Shown here: positions 39,369-48,356 of the stretch, piece after piece | How the letters are laid out: each line of letters opens with the position of its first letter | Numbering within the stretch: position 1 is the first letter of the stretch | Source: Paramoeba atlantica | Taxonomy: Eukaryota > Discosea | Assembly (NCBI GenBank): GCA_977017575.1 | Contig: CDRNVI010000040.1 | Coordinates: 310,001 to 374,000 of the forward strand | Direction of reading: 5' to 3' | Length of the DNA stretch: 64,000 bases | Translations under genes and position numbers: made by a program | The notes under the pieces: model-generated | The model's input: only the letters and a program-made list of their open reading frames with translations | The model's database searches: none | What the model was told of the DNA's origin: nothing

Positions 39369-40148
39369 GTGTTTGTTATAAATTTGCGCAAGCGACAAGA
39401 TCGTTGGCAACACATCACAAGTGAGTTAGAGCGCGCTAAGATTTCATCATTTACTCGAATAGAAGCTATTGACGGCGCTGCTCAAGACATTTCACAATGT
39501 GTCCGTCGAGGTATTCTATCTCCATTTGGAGCCTCTCGTATTGCATTGAGAGATGAAGAAAAAATTTGGGGAATGGATCTCACAGAGGGTGGGTTGGGTT
39601 GTGCCCTAAGTCATATTCGAATCTGGGAATTGGTTTCGGCATTGCAGCTTTCGTGCGCAATGATAGCAGAAGACGATACAGAGTTCTCTCCTCATTTTCA
39701 AAGTCGCTTTTGCAGAATCGTGAAAGAAATACCGCTCAACTGGGAACTCATGTACCTTAGCGGTTTAGACGTTGAAAACAAATGTACCGATCTAATGGTT
39801 TCGGATCATATTGCTCGAGTTCCTCAACTATACCGTACTACTAATCTTTATCTTATTAATGCCAAGGGGGCAAAGGAACTACTTGACGTATGTTGTCCTT
39901 TGCATTTCCAACTTGATACTCAAATGACAATGCACACAGAAGACACGTATTCTTCTCTTCCCAAGAATTCCCCTGCCACATTCTTAAAGTCGTCGAAGCC
40001 CATTCCAGTCGTCAGCAAACCCAAAATGTACGCTGCGGTGCCTTGTATAGCGATACAACGAACTTTTTTTGGCACCGATGTACAATCCCATATGCCTCCG
40101 GATCCCCCGGGCCAAGAATCTGCACGACGAAAGCAAGCCGGTTGGTGA
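39369..40148 (+). CDS. glycosyltransferase family 25-like, start unresolved
   Basis: The frame begins at a GTG; there is no in-frame ATG before the domain, and the stop at 39297 closes it upstream. The 259 residues match GT25/LPS glycosyltransferase: VFVINLRKRQDRWQHITSEL, RIEAIDGAAQD, GGLGCALSHIRIWELV, and the acidic metal-binding AMIAEDDTEFS. GT25 enzymes add galactose or glucose to proteins (collagen hydroxylysine) or glycans in the secretory route. No signal anchor is present in this frame. A neighbouring frame just upstream (39299-39360) reads coding-like and ends at the same place, so the gene probably has a frame change or an upstream exon here, beyond which lies the hAT element. Confidence 0.72.
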   Translation: MFVINLRKRQDRWQHITSELERAKISSFTRIEAIDGAAQDISQCVRRGILSPFGASRIALRDEEKIWGMDLTEGGLGCALSHIRIWELVSALQLSCAMIAEDDTEFSPHFQSRFCRIVKEIPLNWELMYLSGLDVENKCTDLMVSDHIARVPQLYRTTNLYLINAKGAKELLDVCCPLHFQLDTQMTMHTEDTYSSLPKNSPATFLKSSKPIPVVSKPKMYAAVPCIAIQRTFFGTDVQSHMPPDPPGQESARRKQAGW

Positions 40149-40346
40149 AGCTTTTGAAGGATAGCATTTGGAGGAGCGTTGCTATCCGGTAAACCAGCGA
40201 AACGGCATACTTGTACGATAAAGGTACTTTCAGTAAGTGTAAGTAGAGTAGAAATTTCAATTTATAAAAAATCATTTACGAACATCATTTCTGTTTACTT
40301 TTTATTATTTTTGGGGTTCTATTGTACTCTGGTTTCGTAAACGGTA

Positions 40347-41264
40347 ATGGCTGAATCGCGGCAAGCATGCTTAAATGCTGGAATGACACCTCTGTCAGAG
40401 GAACACGCAGAGGGTCCGCTTTTTGATCCTGAGTTCTATCAAGTCAATTTGAGACGGATCCCAGCAGATAGTGCACCATGGCGTAAATGCAGCCCTTCGG
40501 AACGGGACGAATATTTTAATTACGGATTTAATGAAGAGACCTTTTTAGCGTATTCTTGTTGGTACCGCACCAGGTATGCGCTACAGCCCTCAGTGATTGG
40601 AAAAAAAGAAGTCATCATGGACAACCAGGTTGAAAAAGCAAAGCTTGTCAAAGAAGTAGCGTCATTAGAGGCCGTTACGGAAAGTAGTGATGGTAGAGAG
40701 GATCGCGTAAATCAGTTTCAACTATGGAGTGATGAGCCAAACTACTATACATCTTGCCACCAGATACCCGTTTGTGCAGCTTCAGGTGAGAACGAGAAAT
40801 CGGCTGCTGAGTTTCTTTTAATAGAACCTTATGCGGCCTTTCTGTGTCCTTACGGAGCAGATTGTAAAATGAGAGACTATTGTTTATTTTCACATGAAGA
40901 GTTATCCGAACAGGAAGCTAAAGCATTTCTAGCTGCGCGAGAGCCCCCGCCTGTGACATCGAAAGGATTAGCATATGAATTGAGGAGGAGAAACCGAACT
41001 TTTGCAGATTCAACAATAGGTCCTACTGTCGAGATAAACAGTGCAAGCGTAACTGTTTGTGCTGATGATCCGAAATTAAACGCTTCAGGTGTTTTGCCCT
41101 CTGAAATAAACACATACACTCCTACGTCCTCTGCCGAAAGGATTTCTGAAACATTTGATTCAAAAACAGTCAAAGATCCTTCGAAAGAATCTTCGATTCA
41201 AGTAAGACGATATGTGGCTTTGAGCGGAAGTAAGAAAGGTGGATTTCGTAAATTGAAAAAGTAG
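40347..41264 (+). CDS. Fip1-motif protein with CCCH zinc finger
   Basis: The protein has 305 residues. Residues about 45-75 form the Fip1 motif: APWRKCSPSERDEYFNYGFN, followed by EETFLAYSCWYRTRY. In yeast and animals this segment belongs to Fip1, which tethers poly(A) polymerase to CPSF. Residues about 171-187 form a CCCH finger with spacing C-x5-C-x5-C-x3-H (CPYGADCKMRDYCLFSH), as in CPSF30. The tail is polar and ends in a basic patch (KKGGFRKLKK). Fip1 normally lacks such a finger and binds CPSF30, so both functions may be combined in one chain. It is probably a subunit of the nuclear cleavage and polyadenylation complex. Confidence 0.78.
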   Translation: MAESRQACLNAGMTPLSEEHAEGPLFDPEFYQVNLRRIPADSAPWRKCSPSERDEYFNYGFNEETFLAYSCWYRTRYALQPSVIGKKEVIMDNQVEKAKLVKEVASLEAVTESSDGREDRVNQFQLWSDEPNYYTSCHQIPVCAASGENEKSAAEFLLIEPYAAFLCPYGADCKMRDYCLFSHEELSEQEAKAFLAAREPPPVTSKGLAYELRRRNRTFADSTIGPTVEINSASVTVCADDPKLNASGVLPSEINTYTPTSSAERISETFDSKTVKDPSKESSIQVRRYVALSGSKKGGFRKLKK

Positions 41265-41430
41265 ATCTTGACAAAAGACATAAATGTTTTCGCTTTGACC
41301 TTTATTTTAATTACTAGTAACTTAGTTCACATGCACCAAGAATGTGCTATTTCAATTTCCTAAATTACTCCAAGCATTCTTTGAAGAAAAAGTGAACGTT
41401 AATACCTTTTTTTCTTTATATTTATTCCAC

Positions 41431-42444
41431 ATGGAACCTAGTCCCTATGTTCGGAGAAAGCCGAAAAATATAAAGACGAAACGAGCAGTAGATAAAAAAA
41501 TGCCTCTTTTGAACGAGAACCCAAAGCAAACTATGTATTTGCATGGGAAAAAAAGTAGCGCAGTCGATAAGGAAGTTTTAAACGCTATTTCAAAGCTTCA
41601 ATCGTCACAACACGCCGTCAAGCTACGAGATAATAACGATCTGGTGCCATTCGAACGCGTAGATTCATTGAACTTCCTTTCATTCCAAAACGACTGCAGT
41701 TTGTTCTGCTTCTCCCATCACAGCAAGAAAAGGCCACACGGTATTGTGCTTGGGAGACATCACAACTCTCAACTTCTTGATCTGGTCGAGCTTGGTCTTG
41801 CTAATTTTGAGCAAAAGCTCAAAGGTCTGAGGGGCTCACACGGCCACAAGCCAATATTATTGTTTTTGGGTGCTGCTTTTGAATTTTCCATTTTCCGCCG
41901 TTTGCAAAACCTGCTTTTGGATTTTTTCGGGGGCACGGCGGTGGAAAATTTAAACTTGTGTGGTGCGGACCGCGCGTTGGTACTTCACTTAGAATGCACA
42001 GCTGAGTTGGAAGACACTGAGCTACCCACAGAGAATCTAAAAATAGTTACTTTTCCCAAGGGTAAGGTTATCCTTTCTCTTCGACACGTAGCATTGTTAC
42101 CGAGTAGCGGAACGAAGACACTGAGTGTGACTTCCGATGATGGCTTGTTACTGCAGTTTGAAATCCGACGCCTTCGTTTCGCGAATGCAGCCTTTTTTAA
42201 AAGAGCATGCCGTCAACCCCGTCTGGCTAAAAGCTCCAAAGGGGTGCAACGCGATCGGCTTGGTGATCTTAAGGGCCAAGTTCACGTCGGTAAGCAAAAG
42301 GTGGATACTATGACGAAACGCCGTTTCAAGCACGAGAAGGAGAAAAAGCAGCACGCCGATGAGGAAATCACAATTTCGCTTGCCGACGCTGTTGGAAAGA
42401 GGCGAAAAAGCGAAGGAATTCCGAATCCAGCGGTGGATATTTAA
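41431..42444 (+). CDS. RPF2: ribosome production factor 2 (Brix family)
   Basis: The protein has 337 residues from ATG 41431; the upstream GTG extension is hydrophobic and unlike the family. The basic N terminus (RRKPKNIKTKRAVDKK, then LNENPKQTMYLHGKK) and the Brix core are clear: FERVDSLNFLSFQNDCSLFC, KKRPHGIVLGRHHN, DLVELGLANF, KPILLFLGAAFE and RLQNLLLDFFGGTAVEN all line up with human RPF2. RPF2 with RRS1 delivers 5S rRNA, RPL5 and RPL11 to pre-60S particles in the nucleolus. The C terminus is Lys-rich. Confidence 0.92.
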   Translation: MEPSPYVRRKPKNIKTKRAVDKKMPLLNENPKQTMYLHGKKSSAVDKEVLNAISKLQSSQHAVKLRDNNDLVPFERVDSLNFLSFQNDCSLFCFSHHSKKRPHGIVLGRHHNSQLLDLVELGLANFEQKLKGLRGSHGHKPILLFLGAAFEFSIFRRLQNLLLDFFGGTAVENLNLCGADRALVLHLECTAELEDTELPTENLKIVTFPKGKVILSLRHVALLPSSGTKTLSVTSDDGLLLQFEIRRLRFANAAFFKRACRQPRLAKSSKGVQRDRLGDLKGQVHVGKQKVDTMTKRRFKHEKEKKQHADEEITISLADAVGKRRKSEGIPNPAVDI

Positions 42445-42929
42445 TCCACTGAAGGAAGGTTGAAAATGAAGATTGCTCATGATACAGGAAACTTGTTTGA
42501 TTGTTATATCGTTTGTTTATTGGGAACGGCTGCAGTGGTATTCTTTTCCCTTCATACTGTTCATTTTTTCTGCACGTCTCTACATGTATCTCCTGCGTGA
42601 TATTTTTTGGTCGTTAATCAGTGATTCTCTTATCGTGAACGCATTTACAGAAATATGCATTCTAGTGCAATATAAATTACAACGTAATGAGTTCAACGTA
42701 TCTTTCCATTCAATCGTTTTCTGATCATTTTTTAAAACATTGAAGGATACCTTTTCTCTATTTTCGGCAGATTGATGCTAGCGTACGAATGCAGATAGAC
42801 AGGTCTTTATAACGAATTTTACGATAATATTCACTTCAAAAAACGAATTTTTTAGTAAACGATTTTCGTCCTACGGAGATTTTCTCATTCATTGTCTATG
42901 AATTCCCCCTCCCTCTAAAGTTGGTACAG
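42445..42929. other. spacer, nothing recognised
   Basis: 485 bases, AT-rich; the hydrophobic 83-codon frame at 42473-42724 starts at a non-ATG and looks random. The last bases, CCCCCTCCCTCTAAAGTTGGTACAG split around 42905-42929, resemble the inner end of the mariner-type terminal repeat and end in an AG directly before the next ATG. Confidence 0.4.
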
Positions 42930-43478
42930 ATGTCTAGTGAATGGCATTTGGTTTGTCGTGACGCAAGTTTATTGACTCATAGTCGGGAGCATATTGAACT
43001 AGAAGGCAGGATGCTTACGCTTCTTCATCACAGGGGGCAAATCTATTGCATAGATTCCATATGCTACCACGGAGGTGGACCTCTGGGCAGAGGTCCAATT
43101 CTTGATATTGAAGAGCTTGGTGCTCATGCAATACAGTGTCCTTGGCACAGCTACAACATCGATTTGCTCTCGGGGAGGAAAATTTTTAAGGGATGTCAAT
43201 ACCTAGAAGGAGTGCTCCGCGAGACAGGGTGGCAAATGGGGTCTCAATGTCAGCGAGTCCATGAGGTTGAAGTAGGAGCCGAGGGTTTCGTTTATGTACG
43301 TCTGAATCTAACAAGGAAAAATATTCCAAGTGATACCTATACCCGAGACCACAGTGTCCAAAATTTTAATCTCTGTAAAAAGTTGATGCAAACTACAAAG
43401 GATCAATCTACTTTCAAACTCCATTCTGGAAATGTTTTCAAGAAAGGTTTCTCGAGTGAAGCAGAACTGAAAAGGTAA
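42930..43478 (+). CDS. Rieske [2Fe-2S] domain protein (RFESD-like)
   Basis: The protein has 182 residues from ATG 42930. A single Rieske domain fills residues 5-130: cluster ligands are in ICYHGGGPLGRG (C-x-H) and QCPWHSYNIDLLSG (C-x2-H). It has no transmembrane helix and no oxygenase catalytic domain, so it resembles soluble Rieske ferredoxins such as animal RFESD, of unknown electron partner. The C-terminal 50 residues are basic and polar. The start codon directly follows TTGGTACAG, leaving no 5' leader if that AG is a splice acceptor. Confidence 0.87.
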   Translation: MSSEWHLVCRDASLLTHSREHIELEGRMLTLLHHRGQIYCIDSICYHGGGPLGRGPILDIEELGAHAIQCPWHSYNIDLLSGRKIFKGCQYLEGVLRETGWQMGSQCQRVHEVEVGAEGFVYVRLNLTRKNIPSDTYTRDHSVQNFNLCKKLMQTTKDQSTFKLHSGNVFKKGFSSEAELKR

Positions 43479-43540
43479 GTTCGACTTATAGAATACCAAA
43501 CCTCGCTCGACAGAAGATCACACATGTGACTCGCGCGCCT

Positions 43541-44473
43541 TATAAACCCCACACAGCGAATAAGTCACCCCCCTCTTTTTTTGGTACAACGAGACTTAGG
43601 GGGGTTGCGGCACCACATTTTCGTTCAAAATTTTGAGATCTGCACGTTCCCGCTGTTTTTAGACCTCTTCACAGATAAGAAATTAAAACTTATTTTTTTG
43701 ATGACGTTTTTACATAGTCATGTCAATATTACCTGAAAAATCTCATGTTCCTCGACCAGGGGGGAAGAAGGGGGTCAACATGAAAATGGCGTTACAGATC
43801 TTCGCTAGGGGAACGAGATTTCTCGTTTGCAACAAAAATGATCAAAAACAGATAACAAACATTCAATTTGTCACGTGGTGGAATATTTGTCTTTGATTGG
43901 TTCTTTCTTGAAACGGTGATAAATCAACTTTTTTAAGCTGTCCTCTTTACTTTTTGCTTGAAGGGGCCTAAGGGGGTTAAGATATCATTTTCTCGTTCAA
44001 AATTCTGAGATCTACACGTTCCCACCATTTTTAGATCATTTTAGAAACTGAAAAAGAATATTGTTTTTAGGTTCTATTTTTTTGCATCGTCATACCACAC
44101 TAATTTGAGAAAACAAACACTCCGCGGCCAGGGGGCACAAGTGGGTCAATATTAAAAAATGGCGGCAAAGCTCTTTGCTAGGAGAACGAGATTTCTCGTT
44201 TGCAACAAAAATCAGCAAAAACGGACAGAAATAATTGATTTCCTCATGGGAGGAGAATATTTAATTAGTTAAAGTGTGAGAAATTGGTCTCTTGAAAAAT
44301 GTGAAGAAAGTGATAATCCATCTATCGGATGCACGCATTTGAGAGTTTTGGTTCCATGCTTTAACGCGCAAAGTCTTTGTGCTGGGAACAGCAAAATGCA
44401 ACAAAACTGAGCTCAAACGGACACTTGGCTGAAAAGTTAGAGGGGGGTGACTTTTCGCTGTGGGGGGTTTATA
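43541..44473. mobile_element. mariner-type MITE, internal tandem dimer
   Basis: The termini TATAAACCCCACACAGCGAA (43541-43560, continuing TAAGTCACCCCCCTCT) and the reverse complement ending at 44473 match closely and equal those of the mariner relic at 53.4 kb. The interior is duplicated in tandem with a period of about 373 bases. The motif CGTTCAAAATTTTGAGATCT (near 43623) recurs as CGTTCAAAATTCTGAGATCT (near 43996), and GAACGAGATTTCTCGTTTGC recurs at 43811 and 44184. It has no coding sequence. It starts 63 bases after the Rieske gene stop. Confidence 0.85.
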
Positions 44474-45197
44474 AACCAAAAACCTGCAACATACACTACA
44501 AATGTAGTCAAATAACGGTTCGTCACCCCCCTCACCATATTCTTGGTCACAAGATGTTCGGGTATATTAGTAGTACCGGTGTAATTCACGATGTGGTATG
44601 GGGGTACTCTTCTTGAGAGGTGTTTGCCTCCTATGCGTGTCGTCTGTTTTCTGCGTGTCGAATTTTTGTAGCCTGGGAACATTAAAATCTTGCACTTTGT
44701 AAAAGTATTTTATTTACCGAATCAAAAGTTTGTATAAATGTTCAAATGTTTCTATAAACGATATTGGTGTGACCATGTAAAAGAAAGAGGACCGCAGTCA
44801 AGTTATACTAAATCTGGTAGTTCTTTTCTCCACAATCTTCTAAAACATTGATACAGATATGAAATAACTTTTTTTAAGATACTTAAGTAGCGCATCTCGA
44901 TAAGTAGGTAGTGGTGGCATTGTTTTACATTCATTATGTGGGAGTAGAATATTCATTTCATTCATTTTTTAATTAATTCTTTTTTAATTTCATTCACATA
45001 TTTCGTTTTTCAAGTTTTGGAAATTGACAATTCACATTCATTATGTTATATTCTCAATGTATTGCATACCCAATGAGTTACACTTAATTGCTTTTACTCG
45101 AGATATTACGTCGTTCCAATTTGAATCTAGTTTCTCTACTCTACTATCCGACTTTTTCCTCCTCTTCTAGTTTGAATATTCGCTTATACTTCCAGTA
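44474..45197. other. spacer, nothing recognised
   Basis: 724 bases, strongly AT-rich from 44690 onward. I see no frame, hairpin or RNA gene. ATACTTCCAG (45186-45195) is a good acceptor, only two bases before the LRR gene ATG. Confidence 0.4.
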
Positions 45198-46031
45198 ATG
45201 TACGGAAAATACTGTATTGATGACGGATTCGATTCACGTCGGGGTAAAGTCAACTCTATGTTGTTACCTCCAGAGGATATGCTCGAGAGCTTTATTTCCA
45301 ATTTAACTGTAAGGCATCAGTCTTGGCGTAAAGGTAAGAGGAACATGTTTGGACGTAAACAACGTGTATCCGTATGCAAATGGCTAGGAGTGACGTGTGA
45401 TATGGATCAAAATGTGAGAAGAATCGAATGGATTTCGTTTGATCTTCTCGGATCTTTACAGTGGGGGTCCTTACCTAATACCTTAGTTGCTTGTAATCTT
45501 TTCGATAACAAACTGGGCGGATTCGTCGTTCTTGGTTTTTTGCCACCAAATTTGCTATCCTTCACATTAACAAGCAATGCTTTTGTTGGGGAAATATCTC
45601 TAACTCATCTACCAAGCAAATTAGAGACTATTAGAATGACTGACAACCAATTTGTAGGAAGTGTAGATTTAACGAACCTGCCTTCCGGGTTAAAACATCT
45701 ATATCTCAACAAGAATAAGTTTTCTGGTACTGTCGATCTCTCTCACTTACCGGACTTGAAATATCTCTACCTATCCAGTAACAGGTTTACGGGGCCGCTT
45801 TCTCTGCGGCATTTGTCGGAATCGCTTGAGTTTGTTAGCTTTCACCACAATTATTTTTCTGGCTTAGTATTGTTTGACCAGCTTCCCAAAAGTTTGATAT
45901 TTTTGTCTGTGCGCAACAATAGAGATCTTTATGGTCAGATTGATAGTTCTGTGTTTCCTAAGAATTTAAGAGATATAGAACATCAGAACACAGAAATTCA
46001 ATTCAAATCCAAAGTTCGAAACAAGATATAA
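45198..46031 (+). CDS. leucine-rich repeat protein, paralog A
   Basis: The protein has 277 residues. After a 45-residue lead and a cysteine pair (VCKWLGVTCDMDQNVRRIEW), in the style of plant-type LRR N-caps (W-x-G-V-x-C), come about seven LRRs of 20-22 residues on the pattern LP-x-x-L-x-x-L-x-L-x-x-N-x-F-x-G-x-V-D-L (for example LPSGLKHLYLNKNKFSGTVD). No transmembrane segment or signal peptide is evident. It pairs with a second LRR gene at 55.4 kb that has the same N-cap and repeat type. Secreted or surface roles are typical, but targeting is not visible. Confidence 0.8.
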   Translation: MYGKYCIDDGFDSRRGKVNSMLLPPEDMLESFISNLTVRHQSWRKGKRNMFGRKQRVSVCKWLGVTCDMDQNVRRIEWISFDLLGSLQWGSLPNTLVACNLFDNKLGGFVVLGFLPPNLLSFTLTSNAFVGEISLTHLPSKLETIRMTDNQFVGSVDLTNLPSGLKHLYLNKNKFSGTVDLSHLPDLKYLYLSSNRFTGPLSLRHLSESLEFVSFHHNYFSGLVLFDQLPKSLIFLSVRNNRDLYGQIDSSVFPKNLRDIEHQNTEIQFKSKVRNKI

Positions 46032-46329
46032 ATCAGCATTAATACGTGTATGCGATGGAAAACAAACCAAGAACAGCAAGGAATTCCTCCGCCAACGTAA
46101 TTTCGCAATGAATAGAACAATTAATATTTGGACTAGCTGCGAAATCATAGTGGACCAAAAAACAATTTATTACAAGCAAACATACCTGTATGTAGTGCAG
46201 CATATACAGATATGTAGTGCGCGAAATAAAGTATATGGAGATTAAAGTCTCGCACCACTATTGAGAATCTTACATCTGGAAGCCTACGCAAATTTGGCTA
46301 AAAGCTGGTTTTATACCTTTTCTCTCTAT
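46032..46329. other. spacer, nothing recognised
   Basis: AT-rich sequence between the LRR gene and the Merlin relic. The relic's left terminal repeat is not recognisable. Confidence 0.35.
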
Positions 46330-46540
46330 AAGTGGAAAACTATTAATCATACTAATAAGTCACACTGTGCAACAGGTATCAACACCAACACGGTAGAGTG
46401 CGTCAACTCTATGGCAAAAGAGCGACTGAAGCAAGATGGTGATGTTCTGGGTCGGAAATTGGCAAAGAACCGGGATCGAATACAAGATTACGCGGCATGT
46501 ACGCCGAAGGAAGTTTGAAGCGTGGTGGGGGTGATAGATT
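46330..46540 (+). pseudogene. relic of a second Merlin transposase, left part
   Basis: The translation YKWKTINHTNKSHCATGINT, then NTVECVNSMAKERLKQDGDV, then LGR and NRDR, lines up with the C-terminal third of the intact Merlin transposase at 18 kb (YQWDSVIHRN, HTNTVEGANSMLKR, LGR, NRHER). It is clearly a different family, much diverged. One frame change lies near 46490. The remaining C-terminal codons continue beyond the inserted PIF-type element at 48357, showing that the element split this gene. Confidence 0.75.
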
Positions 46541-46560
46541 GGAGACTGTGCAGCTAACCG

Positions 46561-46640
46561 GTGCCATCTCGTGCCGTCTTGTGCCAATTCATGCCAACTC
46601 ATGCCAATTCGTGCCAACTCATGCCAATTCATGCCAACCA
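46561..46640 (+). repeat. 10-bp tandem repeat, eight units
   Basis: RTGCCAAYTC-type units run in exact 10-base register across 80 bases, just inside the left terminus of the PIF-type element. The last unit is ATGCCAACCA. Confidence 0.92.
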
Positions 46641-46930
46641 GAACTGGGAATAATGAGAGATTGTTTAGGGATACAGAGATCACATGCATTTTTTTATACC
46701 CTGCACCTCAATTTCTCTCCACGGAATATCCATAACAATATAGTAATAACTTAATAATATGAGGGATGAAACTAGATTTTTCCTTCATGCAGTATTACTC
46801 GAGCGCCCCCTCGTCGGTGCTATCATCATCGTCTATAACTATGGGGGTCCATTGTCCCTTAAAGAATGAATGTAAAGTCGTATGTTGCGGTGCTGGGGCG
46901 TCGGGCTGGGGGTAACGCTTGCGCTGTGTT

Positions 46931-47290
46931 TCACAAGCAGATTTTGGATTGAATGACGCGTTTCTCCTCAGTTGTCAAAAATCGAGGAAACTTCCCACCC
47001 CATTCGTAGCGCAGGTAAGCTTCTAGGCTATGTATAATGAGGGCTGCTTTGAAGCAGTCTCCTAGCAAATCAAAAGAATACGTCCAATTTTTTAGTGCCA
47101 GCCATCGGCCAATGAAAGTTCGGCCAAAAACATGCTCAATGCGTGAATGTAGGGCATCAAGTCGAACACCACAAACGTCAAGTTCAGAAAACTTTTTGAT
47201 TGTATTATTTATGAATTTACACATATTATTGTAATAGAGTATTATAAATAACGTCGGTTTTTTGGTTAAAGACTTCACAACTAGCTTCAC
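46931..47290 (-). pseudogene. PIF/Harbinger DDE transposase, C-terminal fragment
   Basis: The frame starts at a GTG. The segment LHSRIEHVFGRTFIGRWLAL, followed by FDLLGDCFKAALIIHSLEAY, has the look of the C-terminal part of DDE_Tnp_4 transposases: the E of IEHVFGR as third catalytic residue and the A-x-x-x-LHN-like AALIIHS. The parts holding the two catalytic aspartates are not seen upstream, so most of the transposase has been lost and mobility would need help from another copy. Confidence 0.62.
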
Positions 47291-47319
47291 AACTTCGAAC
47301 TTAACATCACTTACGGAAA

Positions 47320-48126
47320 TTAAACTAAATTAATACTTTCCACATGAACTTTCGCCTTTCTATCCTCTTCCTTCTTAGCCTTCGCACTATTCTCCACAGT
47401 GACGTGAAGAACCGGTGGGCCTCTCTTCCGTTTATCATGAAGAATGACGGCTCCGAGCTGCAGAAGCTTTGTCGCCGCAACTTCTGGAACATCTTCTTCC
47501 CAACAGGTTGATTCGACGTACTCCTTGGCCTTTTCCACATAGGTCAAGCGTACCCGGAACTTCTCTTCATGCACGGACAGCTTCTCGATGATTCTAGACT
47601 TTAGATCGGACCGAATCGTCACACGTCTTCGATTCAAATCTCCGACAAAGCTATTCCAAAAGTTTTTTAATACTGTCGCCATGTCACGTTCGTCTTTAGA
47701 ACTCACAGACAATCGGAACTTTTTGGCGTAGTTAATGCCTGCCCGCAAAAACTTAGTTCCGTCATCAGCCCAGTCAATGCTGGATTTGCTCGCAATCAGG
47801 GCATACGCCACATGCGAAAAAGTAAATCGCAACCCCAAAACAGTCTTCCGAAAGAATTGGCTGGATGTGCACTTTACTGATTCAAGGCCCAGATCGGATG
47901 AAAATAACTCCTGAAGGAGGGGAGGAGAAAATGATTCAACGACTTGTGATTGTCCACAAGTCGCACAAACATCAGAACCGTTGAATACCCCATACTGCAA
48001 GCATTGCACACATACATCTCTGTGCTGCTCGGAATCGACACACCATTTGCAATAAACACAAAATGATGATCGACCTTCGGTGGGAAGAGTGAACGGTGTC
48101 ATTTTCTGACATTTTCCTTCGCACAT
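47320..48126 (-). CDS. cysteine-rich ORF inside the PIF-type element
   Basis: The protein has 268 residues from ATG 48126, uninterrupted. Four cysteine pairs lie in the first 60 residues (CEGKC, CVYCKWC, CVQC, CATCG), suggesting one or two zinc ribbons. The remainder is helical and basic (DLNRRRVTIRSDLKSRIIEK). It does not resemble a DDE domain. PIF/Harbinger elements typically carry a second, DNA-binding protein beside the transposase. This may fill that place, though the usual one is Myb-like. A captured host gene fragment is the alternative. Confidence 0.6.
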   Translation of the reverse strand: MCEGKCQKMTPFTLPTEGRSSFCVYCKWCVDSEQHRDVCVQCLQYGVFNGSDVCATCGQSQVVESFSPPLLQELFSSDLGLESVKCTSSQFFRKTVLGLRFTFSHVAYALIASKSSIDWADDGTKFLRAGINYAKKFRLSVSSKDERDMATVLKNFWNSFVGDLNRRRVTIRSDLKSRIIEKLSVHEEKFRVRLTYVEKAKEYVESTCWEEDVPEVAATKLLQLGAVILHDKRKRGPPVLHVTVENSAKAKKEEDRKAKVHVESINLV

Positions 48127-48299
48127 CTGGCGACAGATTGATGCTTGGAATGATATAAGTGATGTGGTGCAAAGAATAAAAAAACTTGAATACCGAATTC
48201 TTTAGATGACTTTTAACGAATATACATTTGTAACTAAACTTTGCAGAACGCACCGAAAAAAGATTTAAATTGGCTGATAAAACAAAAATATGGTTACTC

Positions 48300-48339
48300 A
48301 TGCCAACTCATGCTAACTTGTGCCAATTCATGCCAACCA
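48300..48339 (+). repeat. 10-bp tandem repeat, four units
   Basis: Units ATGCCAACTC, ATGCTAACTT, GTGCCAATTC and ATGCCAACCA lie just inside the right terminus of the PIF-type element. They read in the same direction as the left array, although the termini themselves are inverted. Confidence 0.9.
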
Positions 48340-48356
48340 AGACTTGCACAGTCTCC

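Larger units (their letters stand above)
46541..48356 (-). mobile_element. PIF/Harbinger-type element (1816 bp) nested in Merlin relic
   Basis: The inverted termini GGAGACTGTGCA (46541-46552) and TGCACAGTCTCC (48345-48356) are perfect. The 3-bp target duplication ATT lies at 46538-46540 and 48357-48359; PIF/Harbinger elements make 3-bp duplications. Removing the element with one ATT rejoins the Merlin reading frame (GGGDRL then LQDLKNLTEHCVYV). Inside are 10-bp repeats near both ends, a DDE C-terminal fragment and a separate cysteine-rich ORF, both on the minus strand. Confidence 0.88.

Noticed and set aside
42473-42724. Hydrophobic 83-codon frame after RPF2
   Set aside because: It starts at a non-ATG codon and looks like AT-rich noise.
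42901-42929. Terminal repeat fragment of the mariner family before the Rieske gene
   Set aside because: CCCCCTCCCTCTAAAGTTGG resembles the inner part of the family's terminus, but only about 20 bases agree and no partner end was found; noted only in the spacer entry.
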